Shown in pieces: positions 23,183 to 31,443 of a DNA stretch of 64,000 bases; the first letter of the stretch is position 1, and every line of letters starts with the position of its first letter. Below the pieces are notes generated by a model. The model was not told the origin of the DNA. It saw only the letters and a list, made by a program, of their open reading frames with translations, and did no database searches. The DNA is from an uncultured Bacteroidia bacterium (lineage in GTDB: Bacteria; Bacteroidota; Bacteroidia; Bacteroidales; UBA932): positions 1-64,000 of the forward strand of contig CADANY010000009.1 of NCBI GenBank assembly GCA_902789395.1. Direction: 5' to 3'. Both the position numbers and the translations under genes were made by a program.

Positions 23183-25192
23183 CTACTCTTCCGGAATCAG
23201 GTTGATGATTTCCTTGATGGACATGCAGAGGTCATCGGCTTCTTTAGCGCGGTGATTCTCCAATATTGTCCGGGCCGTTTTCTGCATGGCCGGGAAGCCG
23301 CTCCGGGTCAATTGATTCGCGTAAATCACGACATTGACACCTCGCTTCTTAAACTCTTCTTCTGTCACAGAGTTGAAAGAAGTCGGGACGACAACAACAG
23401 GCGTGACCGAGTCTTTCTCCCGGAATTTGGAAACAAAAGAGAAAATCTCCGTCGGATCTTTTTTCCGGGAGTGGATCATGATGGCATCCGCGCCTGCCTC
23501 GACATAAGCAAAAGCTCTGGATAGGGCATCTTCCATCCCTTGTTCCAAAATCAGACTCTCGATACGGGCACAGATCATGAAATCATGAGTCTTTTGCGCC
23601 TTCTTTCCGGCCGATATCTTCGCGCAGAAATTCTCGATACTATCCTGGGTCTGAGCCACTTCCGTTCCGAAAAGGGAGTTCCTCTTCAACCCCGTCTTGT
23701 CCTCGATAATGACCATTGAAACCCCCATTCTCTCCAGGGAACGAACCGTATAGATGAAGTGCTCCGTCAGTCCACCGGTATCTCCGTCAAAGATAATAGG
23801 CTTGGTCGTAACCTCCATAATGTCATCAATCGTTCGGAAACGGCTTGTCATGTCTACCAGTTCAATATCCGGTTTACCTTTCGCAGTCGAATCGCATAGA
23901 CTGGAGATCCACATCGCATCAAACTGATAGGTCTTTCCATCCTGAAGGACTGTCGTTTTCTCTGCAATCAAGCCTGTTATTCCGCTATGCGCTTCAATAG
24001 CGGTTACCAGGCCCTTCATGTTGATCAGTTTCTTCAGACGCCCGCGACGGAGATCAGGCATGGACAGTTCGGCACGGTGCAGTTTATCCAACTCCTTATA
24101 CTTCGGATCCCTTGAATAAGGGTATTCTACCAACTTTCCGCCATATTCAGAAAGAATCGCCAGGACTTCTTCCCGGACCGGCTTCTGAAATCCGCTGACC
24201 CAGTCATCGCCATGGACGACATAATCCGGCTTCAACGCCCGAAGATTCTCCGCATAACTCAAAGTCTTCTGTTCGACGACCCGTTCTACTCCGGCGATAT
24301 TTGCGACCAATGCCTTTCTCTCTTCAAATGGCATCAATGGAAAGCGGCGGAAACTTGCAACGGCTTCGTCCGACAAGACACCGATAGTGAGACGGCCGAG
24401 ACGTTTTGCCCGTTTAATAATCGCGATGTGTCCGGTATGGATATACTCCGTCGAAAAGCACATATAGACCGTCCGCTCATTCACATCCTTCAGTTTCGCG
24501 CTGACTACCACGAGGTCCTCGGGCGTATCGATCTCGGAGCAAAGCATATCCTTGACATCGAGCGGTTTAATAATGCAGCGGTCCGACACTTCGTTGAATG
24601 CATTCTCGGCATAGCATTTCCGGTTATCCGACTCGCAGAAACGCTCGATATTCTCCAACCAGACCAACCAGTCTTCCTTTAGGATCTTATACAGGGGTTG
24701 AGCTGCCATTGCATCGTCAAAGAACTCGATTCCGACCTTCTCGATCCTTTCCTCTTTGACCACGGCTTTGAAATCTTTATCCGGAAGCGGCAGCGTACTG
24801 CTCACGGTCATACAACTCTCCCGACTCTCAACGACAGCCTCGAAAACCTGGTTCTCGAAGACCAGATCCCCATGCATCAGAACAACATCATCATCCCTCA
24901 AATACTCCCGGGCGCAATAAATACTGTAGATATAGTTGGTTTTGTCATATAGTGGATTATTGACGAATGTGAAATGCAGTGGGAGATGAAGGAACTCGCA
25001 ATAATCCATCAGGATCTTATCATAGTAGCCTGTCGTCATCACGACCTCCTCGATCCCGTACTCAACGATCTGACGGAGCTGACGGCTCAATATCGTATTC
25101 CTATGGGATATTTCGGTCATACATTTCGGATGCTCACTTGTCAAGACACCCATCCGGTGACCAAGTCCGGAATTAAGGATCAGAGCTTTCAT
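23183..25192 (-). CDS. pepM: Three-domain fusion: nucleotidyltransferase, cytidylyltransferase, PEP mutase
   Basis: A 669-residue cytoplasmic protein that opens the phosphonate pathway. Residues 1-235 are a LicC/GT-A-type nucleotidyltransferase (LNSGLGHRMG at 6-15, MHGDL at 106-110, a C-terminal EIDTPEDL). Residues 240-365 are a TagD/ECT-like cytidylyltransferase with HTGH at 252-255, a VLSDE segment and HGDDW near 327-331; the usual R-T-x-G-I-S-T-T motif is not seen. Residues 392-669 are phosphoenolpyruvate mutase, with WISSL at 428-432, FDGDTGG at 468-474 and the diagnostic EDKTGLKRNS (EDK-x5-NS) at 497-506. The mutase converts PEP to phosphonopyruvate; one or both transferase domains probably activate the end product with CTP. 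Confidence 0.95.
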   Translation of the reverse strand: MKALILNSGLGHRMGVLTSEHPKCMTEISHRNTILSRQLRQIVEYGIEEVVMTTGYYDKILMDYCEFLHLPLHFTFVNNPLYDKTNYIYSIYCAREYLRDDDVVLMHGDLVFENQVFEAVVESRESCMTVSSTLPLPDKDFKAVVKEERIEKVGIEFFDDAMAAQPLYKILKEDWLVWLENIERFCESDNRKCYAENAFNEVSDRCIIKPLDVKDMLCSEIDTPEDLVVVSAKLKDVNERTVYMCFSTEYIHTGHIAIIKRAKRLGRLTIGVLSDEAVASFRRFPLMPFEERKALVANIAGVERVVEQKTLSYAENLRALKPDYVVHGDDWVSGFQKPVREEVLAILSEYGGKLVEYPYSRDPKYKELDKLHRAELSMPDLRRGRLKKLINMKGLVTAIEAHSGITGLIAEKTTVLQDGKTYQFDAMWISSLCDSTAKGKPDIELVDMTSRFRTIDDIMEVTTKPIIFDGDTGGLTEHFIYTVRSLERMGVSMVIIEDKTGLKRNSLFGTEVAQTQDSIENFCAKISAGKKAQKTHDFMICARIESLILEQGMEDALSRAFAYVEAGADAIMIHSRKKDPTEIFSFVSKFREKDSVTPVVVVPTSFNSVTEEEFKKRGVNVVIYANQLTRSGFPAMQKTARTILENHRAKEADDLCMSIKEIINLIPEE

Positions 25193-25197
25193 TGAAA

Positions 25198-26661
25198 CTA
25201 ATTAGGTGAATACATTTTTATTCTTGCGTCTTCGCCACGACCTACACGGAATAAAAAGACGGAATCTTTTTGATAATCAGCGACAAATGCTGTGACACAC
25301 TGCTCTCCAACAGTCCCGGTCTTGCTTTCTTCAACAGTAGAAGTAATCTGGCTGTCGGTATCCATAATCAGTATCGGGATACCTTCTGGAGTTGATTGGT
25401 ACAAGTCTTTATGGATATGACCACCGACACAGAACTTTATAGTTGAGGAAGCATTGGTAAAGTCATAAGGAGCGGATTGACCATATTTATAAACGCCCTG
25501 TTTATTATGGTTAAAATCATCCAAAATTTTGAGATAATCATTCCAGATGTGTCCGATAAAAATGACATTCCACCCCATTGGGACATCGGTCAATGCAGAT
25601 ATAATGAACTCCGCTGTCGAAACACGCAAATCGTAATAAAAAGACGTAAAAAAACGACCGCTATCGATGCATATGAAACGAGTTCTAGACATAGGCTGGT
25701 CGACATAAAAGTTGAAATAATTTCCATAAGTCACCTCTAATCCAATCATTTGAGACTGCAAATAAGAATATATTTGGGCGTCACTCAAATGAAGTTCAGT
25801 CTTGTCCCACTGTGCATTTGCATTATCATCGTGATTTCCAAAGACACAATAAAAATTAGATCCGAGGAACTCAAATGCCTTTTGAAAAGCATATCCGATA
25901 TCCAGAGCCTCTTTAATACTGCTGAAATTGGACGTAATTGCATCTCCACCAAAAAAAACTTTCGTAATATTTGTATTCTCAACAATATGCTTGATGATAG
26001 CCGGCGAGTGTTTCTGGTTTCTTCCCCAATGAGCATCCGTGAAGAAAACAAAACTTGCCTGATCTTTTCCGGCAGATTCCATCGCCCGCCGCACAGATTC
26101 TTCTTTGGCAGTCAATTGTTTCATAAAGTACTCTGGGACAATTGACATCGGTTCTTGATTTATTGGAACATACAGGACAGAAGAATCTGACATATAGAGT
26201 AGAATGGCGACGTCAGTGATACGGACACTAAGTATCTGGGGAACCGATCCTCCATCTGTGCTCGCGTAGGATTTTTGTCCCGTATCGATTCCGTTTAAGA
26301 ACCAGTTTCCATTAGTGCCAACCCTTAAATCAATACTTTCTACACTTCCCTCTGAAACATCCGCCCTAATTCCGGTATCTTCTCCGTTCAACAGCCAAGT
26401 GCCTTTTTCTCCGATTGACAAGATAGGTGTATAATCACTGACAAGAAAGATCGTTTTCCCATTGCTGAAAGTAATGACAATCTTGCCTTTTTTGTTCTCA
26501 ACTCGGACAACCTGCATGTAATTCTGGAGAGCTTGGAGCAACTCTTCCTGCCGGGATATTTCCGCTCTTAAAGTATTAAACTCTTCCTTCCGGCACCCGA
26601 GAAAAAGGGATGCGAGAACAAGTATGAGAATCAGCCGTCGTTTCAATAATCGGGGAATCAT
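25198..26661 (-). CDS. Lipoprotein with calcineurin-like metallophosphoesterase domain
   Basis: From the Met at 26661 (MIPRLLKRRLILILVLASLFLGC) this is a lipoprotein of about 487 residues; the open frame further upstream overlaps licD and is rejected. A short coiled coil (LRAEISRQEELLQALQNYM) and two paired WLLNGEDTG / WFLNGIDTG repeats, like the DUF4988-type region of Bacteroidetes surface lipoproteins, precede the enzyme domain. That domain has FFTDAHWG, FFGGDAI, CVFGNHDDNA, FIGHIW and VGGHIHKDL, the metal-binding set of metallophosphoesterases. It is unusual inside a polysaccharide operon; it could trim phosphorylated or phosphonylated surface glycans. Role unknown. Confidence 0.85.
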   Translation of the reverse strand: MIPRLLKRRLILILVLASLFLGCRKEEFNTLRAEISRQEELLQALQNYMQVVRVENKKGKIVITFSNGKTIFLVSDYTPILSIGEKGTWLLNGEDTGIRADVSEGSVESIDLRVGTNGNWFLNGIDTGQKSYASTDGGSVPQILSVRITDVAILLYMSDSSVLYVPINQEPMSIVPEYFMKQLTAKEESVRRAMESAGKDQASFVFFTDAHWGRNQKHSPAIIKHIVENTNITKVFFGGDAITSNFSSIKEALDIGYAFQKAFEFLGSNFYCVFGNHDDNANAQWDKTELHLSDAQIYSYLQSQMIGLEVTYGNYFNFYVDQPMSRTRFICIDSGRFFTSFYYDLRVSTAEFIISALTDVPMGWNVIFIGHIWNDYLKILDDFNHNKQGVYKYGQSAPYDFTNASSTIKFCVGGHIHKDLYQSTPEGIPILIMDTDSQITSTVEESKTGTVGEQCVTAFVADYQKDSVFLFRVGRGEDARIKMYSPN

Positions 26662-26663
26662 GA

Positions 26664-27422
26664 CTATGAAGTTATATGAGACGGTCTCTTTTCTTTGGGT
26701 GGTGTCATATAATCTCCGTATTGAGCAGATAGGAAAGCGTGATAATCTTCCATTGCCATTACAGTTATATCTTCGAACGGGATTTCCCGGACGGAATCCA
26801 AAACAGTCGAAGGGAACTTGGTCGAGATATACCCGAAAAGAGTATTGTAACATTGAGCGCACTTGCTGGGTCTGTTATTTCCCCAAGAGGATACACTCTG
26901 GTACCATGCATACTTTTTCTTGTGTGAGAAAGGACGTCCCAAAATATAGGTAGCTATCGAACATACTTTCATAAAGAACGATCCCTTTCTCAAATTCAAT
27001 CTATACTTGATCATCCCCTGCAGTGCATAAACCGAAAGCAGTTTAATCCTGTCCAGGATCTTATTGTCAAGGGAGTGATCCAGCAGAAAAATATCCAGCG
27101 TCGGGACGTATTCTCCTGTATACTTTGCATCTGCCAGAGATAATTTATCCGTCCATAAAGCATTGGGACTGATCCTGTCCATCTTAAATGAAGGGAATTC
27201 TCCGATGCGCTCCAGGATCTTCGAATAATTCTTCCGGTCAACAATAACATCGATATCATCATCCCAGGGAATAAACCCTTTATGCCTGACTGCACCTAAG
27301 AGAGTTCCGTACGCAACGCTATACCGGATCTGATTTGCTGTACAAAATTCATGAAACGCCTTCAGCAACCGGACGCATTCTTTCTGGATCGCTAGCGTTC
27401 CATATTCATTATTGACATCCAT
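26664..27422 (-). CDS. LicD-family phospho-substituent transferase
   Basis: A 252-residue protein with the LicD core VAYGTLLGAVRHKGFIPWDDDIDVIV at about 37-61; the D-D-D-I-D cluster binds metal. LicD proteins transfer phosphocholine from CDP-choline to surface glycans, and relatives move other phospho-groups. Its neighbours are a LicC-like domain fused to PEP mutase and an ACP gene 3 bases upstream. The best guess is transfer of a phosphonate from its CMP ester onto a sugar. It ends 2 bases before the lipoprotein phosphoesterase. Confidence 0.88.
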   Translation of the reverse strand: MDVNNEYGTLAIQKECVRLLKAFHEFCTANQIRYSVAYGTLLGAVRHKGFIPWDDDIDVIVDRKNYSKILERIGEFPSFKMDRISPNALWTDKLSLADAKYTGEYVPTLDIFLLDHSLDNKILDRIKLLSVYALQGMIKYRLNLRKGSFFMKVCSIATYILGRPFSHKKKYAWYQSVSSWGNNRPSKCAQCYNTLFGYISTKFPSTVLDSVREIPFEDITVMAMEDYHAFLSAQYGDYMTPPKEKRPSHITS

Positions 27423-27425
27423 CTG

Positions 27426-27647
27426 CTATTGGATCTTTGCCTGCAGGATCCTGATAATGTCTCCGTAAGACTTCATTTCCCCGATTTCTTCCGGCTCCAA
27501 CGTGATGTCGAATTCCGTTTCCAGTTCCACGACCAGATTCAACTGCCCCATCGAATCCCATTTTTCACATGTCTCCTGTGAACAAGTCTCGTCGACGAAT
27601 TCCAGCTCAAATAGATTCATCAGAATCTCCTTTACTTTATCTTCCAT
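27426..27647 (-). CDS. Acyl carrier protein
   Basis: A 73-residue acidic helical carrier protein. The phosphopantetheine site is Ser32 in the CEKWDSMGQLNLVVELE segment (D-S-M form), and EELGI-like helix III is replaced by LEPEEIGEMKSYGDI. It overlaps the end of the FkbH-like gene by 11 bases, so the two are translationally coupled and it is the likely acceptor of the FkbH glyceryl group. It is shorter and more divergent than the fatty-acid ACP. Confidence 0.92.
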   Translation of the reverse strand: MEDKVKEILMNLFELEFVDETCSQETCEKWDSMGQLNLVVELETEFDITLEPEEIGEMKSYGDIIRILQAKIQ

Positions 27648-29226
27648 ATCCTATTATTTGAATATCATAATACTCTGCAATGTGCAAATCTGCATCCTGG
27701 AGGTCCAGGACATAGGTTTTCTTTCCATCCGGATACTCAGCAGAGCAGGAGAATCCGTTTTGGTCATAGAACTCTGCGACCTGTCTATTCTTCGACGTCG
27801 GGCAATAATCTGCATTGACTGAACTGCAGCCATTCTTCCTGAGTTCTGAAAGAACCGATTTCAAAAATGCCGTTTCAATCCCCTTCCCCAATATCCGGCA
27901 ACTCAGCAGGAATGAGTCAATCGTATCTCCGTCCAGGATAGCGACTCCGGTGATACCATCATCCCCGAACCGGTCGGAAACGCTCAGACACCAGATACGC
28001 ATCCCCTCGTCCGCCATCTTCCGGATGTCTGACTCCGTATAACGTTTGGTCGTAAGATTGAACTGGTTCGTCTTCTGGGTCATCTGAGCGACCCTGGTGA
28101 TATTGAACTCGTTAATCGGCTCAACTGTAAGATGTAGTTCCAGGCTCGTCAGGAAAGCGCCGAAGTCCGAAAAGGCCTGCCGGGACTGACGGCGGGCTGC
28201 ATTCGCCTTATACTGAGCCACTTTGTTCCTGTCTTCCTCGGTGACGGAATAGACCTTGAAATAATCGGACAGAATCTGATTGAAAAAGGTGGGAAGTCCA
28301 TATGGCTGAGACGGAAAATCCGGGACGGCGACCATCGGCAGAAGCTGCCGGACCAGTTCCCGTTCGGAAGGATTGTCATCCACGAAAACGAAAGAATCCA
28401 GGCCGATATTCAGTTCCTCCGCCATGGATTTAAGGTTGGTCGCCTTGTCCGTCCAGTTGATCCTCCATGTGGAAAAATGCTCTTTCCGCAAGATCAGGTA
28501 TGGATTCTTCTCCCACGCCTCATACACTTCCTCCTCATTATTCTTCGAACAGACGGCAAGGATAACCCCTGCACGGGACAGCTCCAACAACGACTTCTGG
28601 AAGAAGGAGAAGGCTTTCCCCGGATAGTCGCCCCCAATCTTGATTCCGCTGATTCCGTCTTCTCCCAGGACCCCTCCCCAGAGGGTATTGTCGAGGTCCA
28701 GGACGATGCACTTTTTCCGCTTCAGGGCAATCCCGTCCAGTTTTCTCTGCCACCAGGAAAGGAAATCCCCGGACAGCTTCGGATTCAGGCCCATCTGGCT
28801 GATAAAGTAATACTTCCAATCCAAAATGGCCTCCTTCGGATAGTTAGAGGTAAAATCCGATATGTCTAAAACCTTGAGGTTCGGAGAATCCTTCCTCCTC
28901 TCCAGCAAGGCTGCGTTATACCCTGCCACAGCCTCCTGCAAACGATAATCATCATCCGTCAACGGGGTTGACCAGTAAAGGTCCATCGTCAGGGCGATCA
29001 GCGTTTTGTCGGAGGGAATCGACGACAGGACGAATTCCAGTTTCGGCAGATATCCGTCCAGTTCCTCAACCGCCGCGGAAATATCCGGTCTCAGCGGAGC
29101 CTGATAGAACCATACATATCCATCCGCCTCGGAAGGGATGACGGAAATATCGTCATATCCCGAGAAAAGGTATCCTTTCGGGAAAAAGCGTTCGACCGTA
29201 TTGTTGCGGAAAACGAAACAGTTCAT
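27637..29226 (-). CDS. FkbH-like HAD-IIIC protein, probable glyceryl-ACP synthase
   Basis: A 529-residue protein. The HAD-IIIC domain has CIVLDLDNTLWGGVLGEDG (D177-D179), ILAVCSKNNEEEV with Cys226, and FVFVDDNPSERELVR near 279-293. The C-terminal part (about 370-520) is GNAT-like, with MTQKTNQFNLTTKRYTESDI and SCRILGKGIETAFLK. FkbH enzymes take 1,3-bisphosphoglycerate, dephosphorylate it and load D-glycerate onto an ACP through the Cys. The ACP gene overlaps directly downstream. In antibiotic clusters this starts tetronate rings or methoxymalonyl units; in a polysaccharide locus a glyceryl-derived substituent is more likely. Confidence 0.9.
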   Translation of the reverse strand: MNCFVFRNNTVERFFPKGYLFSGYDDISVIPSEADGYVWFYQAPLRPDISAAVEELDGYLPKLEFVLSSIPSDKTLIALTMDLYWSTPLTDDDYRLQEAVAGYNAALLERRKDSPNLKVLDISDFTSNYPKEAILDWKYYFISQMGLNPKLSGDFLSWWQRKLDGIALKRKKCIVLDLDNTLWGGVLGEDGISGIKIGGDYPGKAFSFFQKSLLELSRAGVILAVCSKNNEEEVYEAWEKNPYLILRKEHFSTWRINWTDKATNLKSMAEELNIGLDSFVFVDDNPSERELVRQLLPMVAVPDFPSQPYGLPTFFNQILSDYFKVYSVTEEDRNKVAQYKANAARRQSRQAFSDFGAFLTSLELHLTVEPINEFNITRVAQMTQKTNQFNLTTKRYTESDIRKMADEGMRIWCLSVSDRFGDDGITGVAILDGDTIDSFLLSCRILGKGIETAFLKSVLSELRKNGCSSVNADYCPTSKNRQVAEFYDQNGFSCSAEYPDGKKTYVLDLQDADLHIAEYYDIQIIGYGR

Positions 29227-29227
29227 T

Positions 29228-29659
29228 TCAAGATATCATAATGGCCGGTTCTTCAACCAGTTCAATCAGGCCTACGTCCTTGTTGAACAGGAAACACACC
29301 CGGCTTCCATTGAAAGCAACCGCCTCCGCGGCCTTCTTTACGACAATATATTTCTGTCTTTTCAACTCTGCGACGGCGTCTTCAATCCGTTCGACAACAT
29401 AGCAGCAATGATACGGAGAGACCCCCGACTTCTTCAGGGTCCCGTTGACCGGAGACATTTCATCGACCGGAGCCAACAGTTCGACTGTCGGAAAACCCTC
29501 TTTGGTCAACCAGCAGATATTGACATTCTGTAACGGATCAAAAATGGTTTCCGACCTTCGGTACCCCGCCTTTTCATATATGGCAGCAGTAGCATCTAGA
29601 CTGAAAACAGCGTAACCGATATGGTGGAATCTAAAGCTATCCAACATATTAATACTCAA
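29228..29659 (-). CDS. VOC-superfamily protein (glyoxalase/epimerase-like)
   Basis: A 143-residue vicinal-oxygen-chelate protein. It opens FRFHHIGYAVFSLDATAAIYEKAGY and has VELLAPVDEMSPV and SPYHCCYVVERIEDAVAELK, the two beta-alpha-beta repeats with metal His and Glu residues (H at about 11, E near 61, H near 83, E at the end IELVE). The closest general type is the methylmalonyl-CoA epimerase/glyoxalase form. It overlaps the ketosynthase gene by 11 bases and precedes fkbH, so it probably acts on an acyl-thioester in the same module. Confidence 0.82.
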   Translation of the reverse strand: MSINMLDSFRFHHIGYAVFSLDATAAIYEKAGYRRSETIFDPLQNVNICWLTKEGFPTVELLAPVDEMSPVNGTLKKSGVSPYHCCYVVERIEDAVAELKRQKYIVVKKAAEAVAFNGSRVCFLFNKDVGLIELVEEPAIMIS

Positions 29660-30698
29660 TTACATGAGACACCTTGCAATGGCGCAGGGACAGATATGCG
29701 GCTCCCCAGGAAAGGCCGGCGCCGAAACCGGACAGGATCACGTCTCCCAGTTCGGTGCCCGCCAGTTCGGAGGCAATGGTCAGCGGAACGGAAGAAGAAC
29801 TCGTATTACCATATCGGTCAAGGCAATAAGGGACCCTGTCGACCGGGTACTTCAACCGTTTCACGATGAAATCCGTCATGAATTTGTTGGCTTGATGGAG
29901 AACCAGATGTCCGACCCCGGAGAGATCGGCACCCGCGGCCTCGCACACCTCCCTGATGCTTCTCGGGACCGCCCGCATCACGAAATTGAAGACCTCCATC
30001 CCGTTCATGAAGACCTCGTTGTCGGACAGGATGCTCCCGTCTTTCTCGGTATGCTCCCGAAGATTCTCCGCCGTCGTCCGGCACCGTCCCGCACCCGCCT
30101 TGATTTTCACCGCCTCCTCTCCGGAACCGTCCGTATACAGCTTGAAGACCGCTTCCGATCCGTCATTCGTCTTCTCGACCAGAGTCGCCGTCCCCGCATC
30201 TCCGTATAACGGGGCGTCCACCTTGTCCATCCGGTTGACGATCTTGGAGAAGGTCTCCCCGTCGAGGAGCAGGACGCGGTCGATTCCCGGCATGGAAGCA
30301 TAAGCCATCGCGGTCGACAGCGCATATACATATCCCGAACATCCCAGGGACAGGTCCAATGCCGCCGTCGTATTCGGAAGTCCAAGCCGATGCTGAAGCA
30401 AAGGGGCCGTCGCAGGAATCTTGAAATCCGGAAGCTGACTCAGGAACAAGATCATATCTATGCTGTTCCTGTCGATATCATTCTCTTCGAAAAGCCTTTC
30501 CGCCGCCTTGAAGCAAAGGTCCGATGCCGTTACATCTTCGTCGACATAGCGCTTCTCCCGGATGCCTATCGAATTGACCGTCTTCTGAATCTCCTCTTCA
30601 GGAATCAGATATGTCAAATCGCTGTTTTTGCTTATGTTCTTGGGGACACAGGCGGTTATCGCCTTGACTGTCACCCCTTTGTACCTGATTGTCGCCAT
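29649..30698 (-). CDS. FabH-like ketoacyl-ACP synthase III
   Basis: A 349-residue thiolase-fold ketosynthase. The catalytic triad is visible: Cys120 in LSLGCSGYVYAL, His268 in LVLHQANKFM and Asn298 in YGNTSSSSVP. FabH-type enzymes condense acyl groups with malonyl-ACP, and relatives form C-C or C-O bonds on ACP-bound units. With FkbH, two ACPs and an SDR this suggests building a short acyl chain, or joining glyceryl-ACP to an acyl group as in tetronate pathways. It is unlikely to be the housekeeping FabH, given its position inside the glycan operon. Confidence 0.93.
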   Translation of the reverse strand: MATIRYKGVTVKAITACVPKNISKNSDLTYLIPEEEIQKTVNSIGIREKRYVDEDVTASDLCFKAAERLFEENDIDRNSIDMILFLSQLPDFKIPATAPLLQHRLGLPNTTAALDLSLGCSGYVYALSTAMAYASMPGIDRVLLLDGETFSKIVNRMDKVDAPLYGDAGTATLVEKTNDGSEAVFKLYTDGSGEEAVKIKAGAGRCRTTAENLREHTEKDGSILSDNEVFMNGMEVFNFVMRAVPRSIREVCEAAGADLSGVGHLVLHQANKFMTDFIVKRLKYPVDRVPYCLDRYGNTSSSSVPLTIASELAGTELGDVILSGFGAGLSWGAAYLSLRHCKVSHVIEY

Positions 30699-30701
30699 TT
30701 C

Positions 30702-31442
30702 TTACAGATTGCTGCCTCCATCCATCCTGATCTGCGTCCCCGTTATCCAGCGGCTCGCGTCACTGAACAGATAGATTGCGGCGTAGGCCACATCCAACGG
30801 GGAACCGAAACCCAGCGGATACATCGATTCCTGTTTCTCCCAGTCTTTGTCGGATATGTTGTTCAAGGTACTGATCAGCTCCGTCCTGATCATCATCGGC
30901 ATGATGGAATTGGAACGGATTTTCCGGGATACGAGTTCTTTGGCATAGGCGCGCATGATCCCGTTGACCGCCGATTTGGATGCGGCGTAAATCCCGAGAC
31001 CGGGTTCCACTTTTTCCGCACCGTATGAACTCATCCACACGAGCGAGCCCCCCTTGTTGATTTTCTTCTTGACAAGAAGATGCTTGAGCATGATGATCGG
31101 CGCCGTGAGATTCACGTCGAATACCCTTTGGATTTTTTCCTGGGAGATGAATTTTACAGGTGTCGTGTCTGAAACACCAGCGCATAAGAAAACACCGTCC
31201 AGAGCCGGCACGCCCTCTGCAATTTCCTTCAAAAACGATTCATCGCACAGATTGCCGACATAGTGCAGATGGCCGTCTCCTTCCAGCTGGGGCATCACTT
31301 GTGACAGCCCCTCAGGATTCAGGTCGACTGCGACGATTCTGCCGCCGAGTTTCGAGCTCTCGATGGCCGTCGCCTTTCCGATACCAGATGCGGCTCCGGT
31401 AATCAGGATTGTCTTTCCTTCAAGTGAATAGGGATTATACAT
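30702..31442 (-). CDS. SDR-family reductase (FabG-like)
   Basis: A 246-residue short-chain dehydrogenase. It has the cofactor loop TGAASGIG at 15-22, LCAGVSD, catalytic Ser138/139 in VWMSSYG, and Y152-x3-K156 in IYAASKSAVNGI. The end MDGGSNL matches FabG-like reductases. It likely reduces the beta-keto group made by the adjacent ketosynthase, giving a 3-hydroxyacyl-ACP, though sugar or other substrates are possible. It lies 1 base from the ACP stop region and 3 bases from the ketosynthase start. Confidence 0.9.
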   Translation of the reverse strand: MYNPYSLEGKTILITGAASGIGKATAIESSKLGGRIVAVDLNPEGLSQVMPQLEGDGHLHYVGNLCDESFLKEIAEGVPALDGVFLCAGVSDTTPVKFISQEKIQRVFDVNLTAPIIMLKHLLVKKKINKGGSLVWMSSYGAEKVEPGLGIYAASKSAVNGIMRAYAKELVSRKIRSNSIMPMMIRTELISTLNNISDKDWEKQESMYPLGFGSPLDVAYAAIYLFSDASRWITGTQIRMDGGSNL

Positions 31443-31443
31443 A

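Noticed and set aside
26662..26862. Upstream extension of the lipoprotein phosphoesterase
   Set aside because: It overlaps licD by about 200 bases; the lipoprotein signal starts at 26661, 3 bases from the licD stop.
29649..30698. Housekeeping fabH
   Set aside because: The fold and triad fit FabH, but the position between SDR and VOC genes in the glycan operon, together with FkbH and dedicated ACPs, speaks for a special role.
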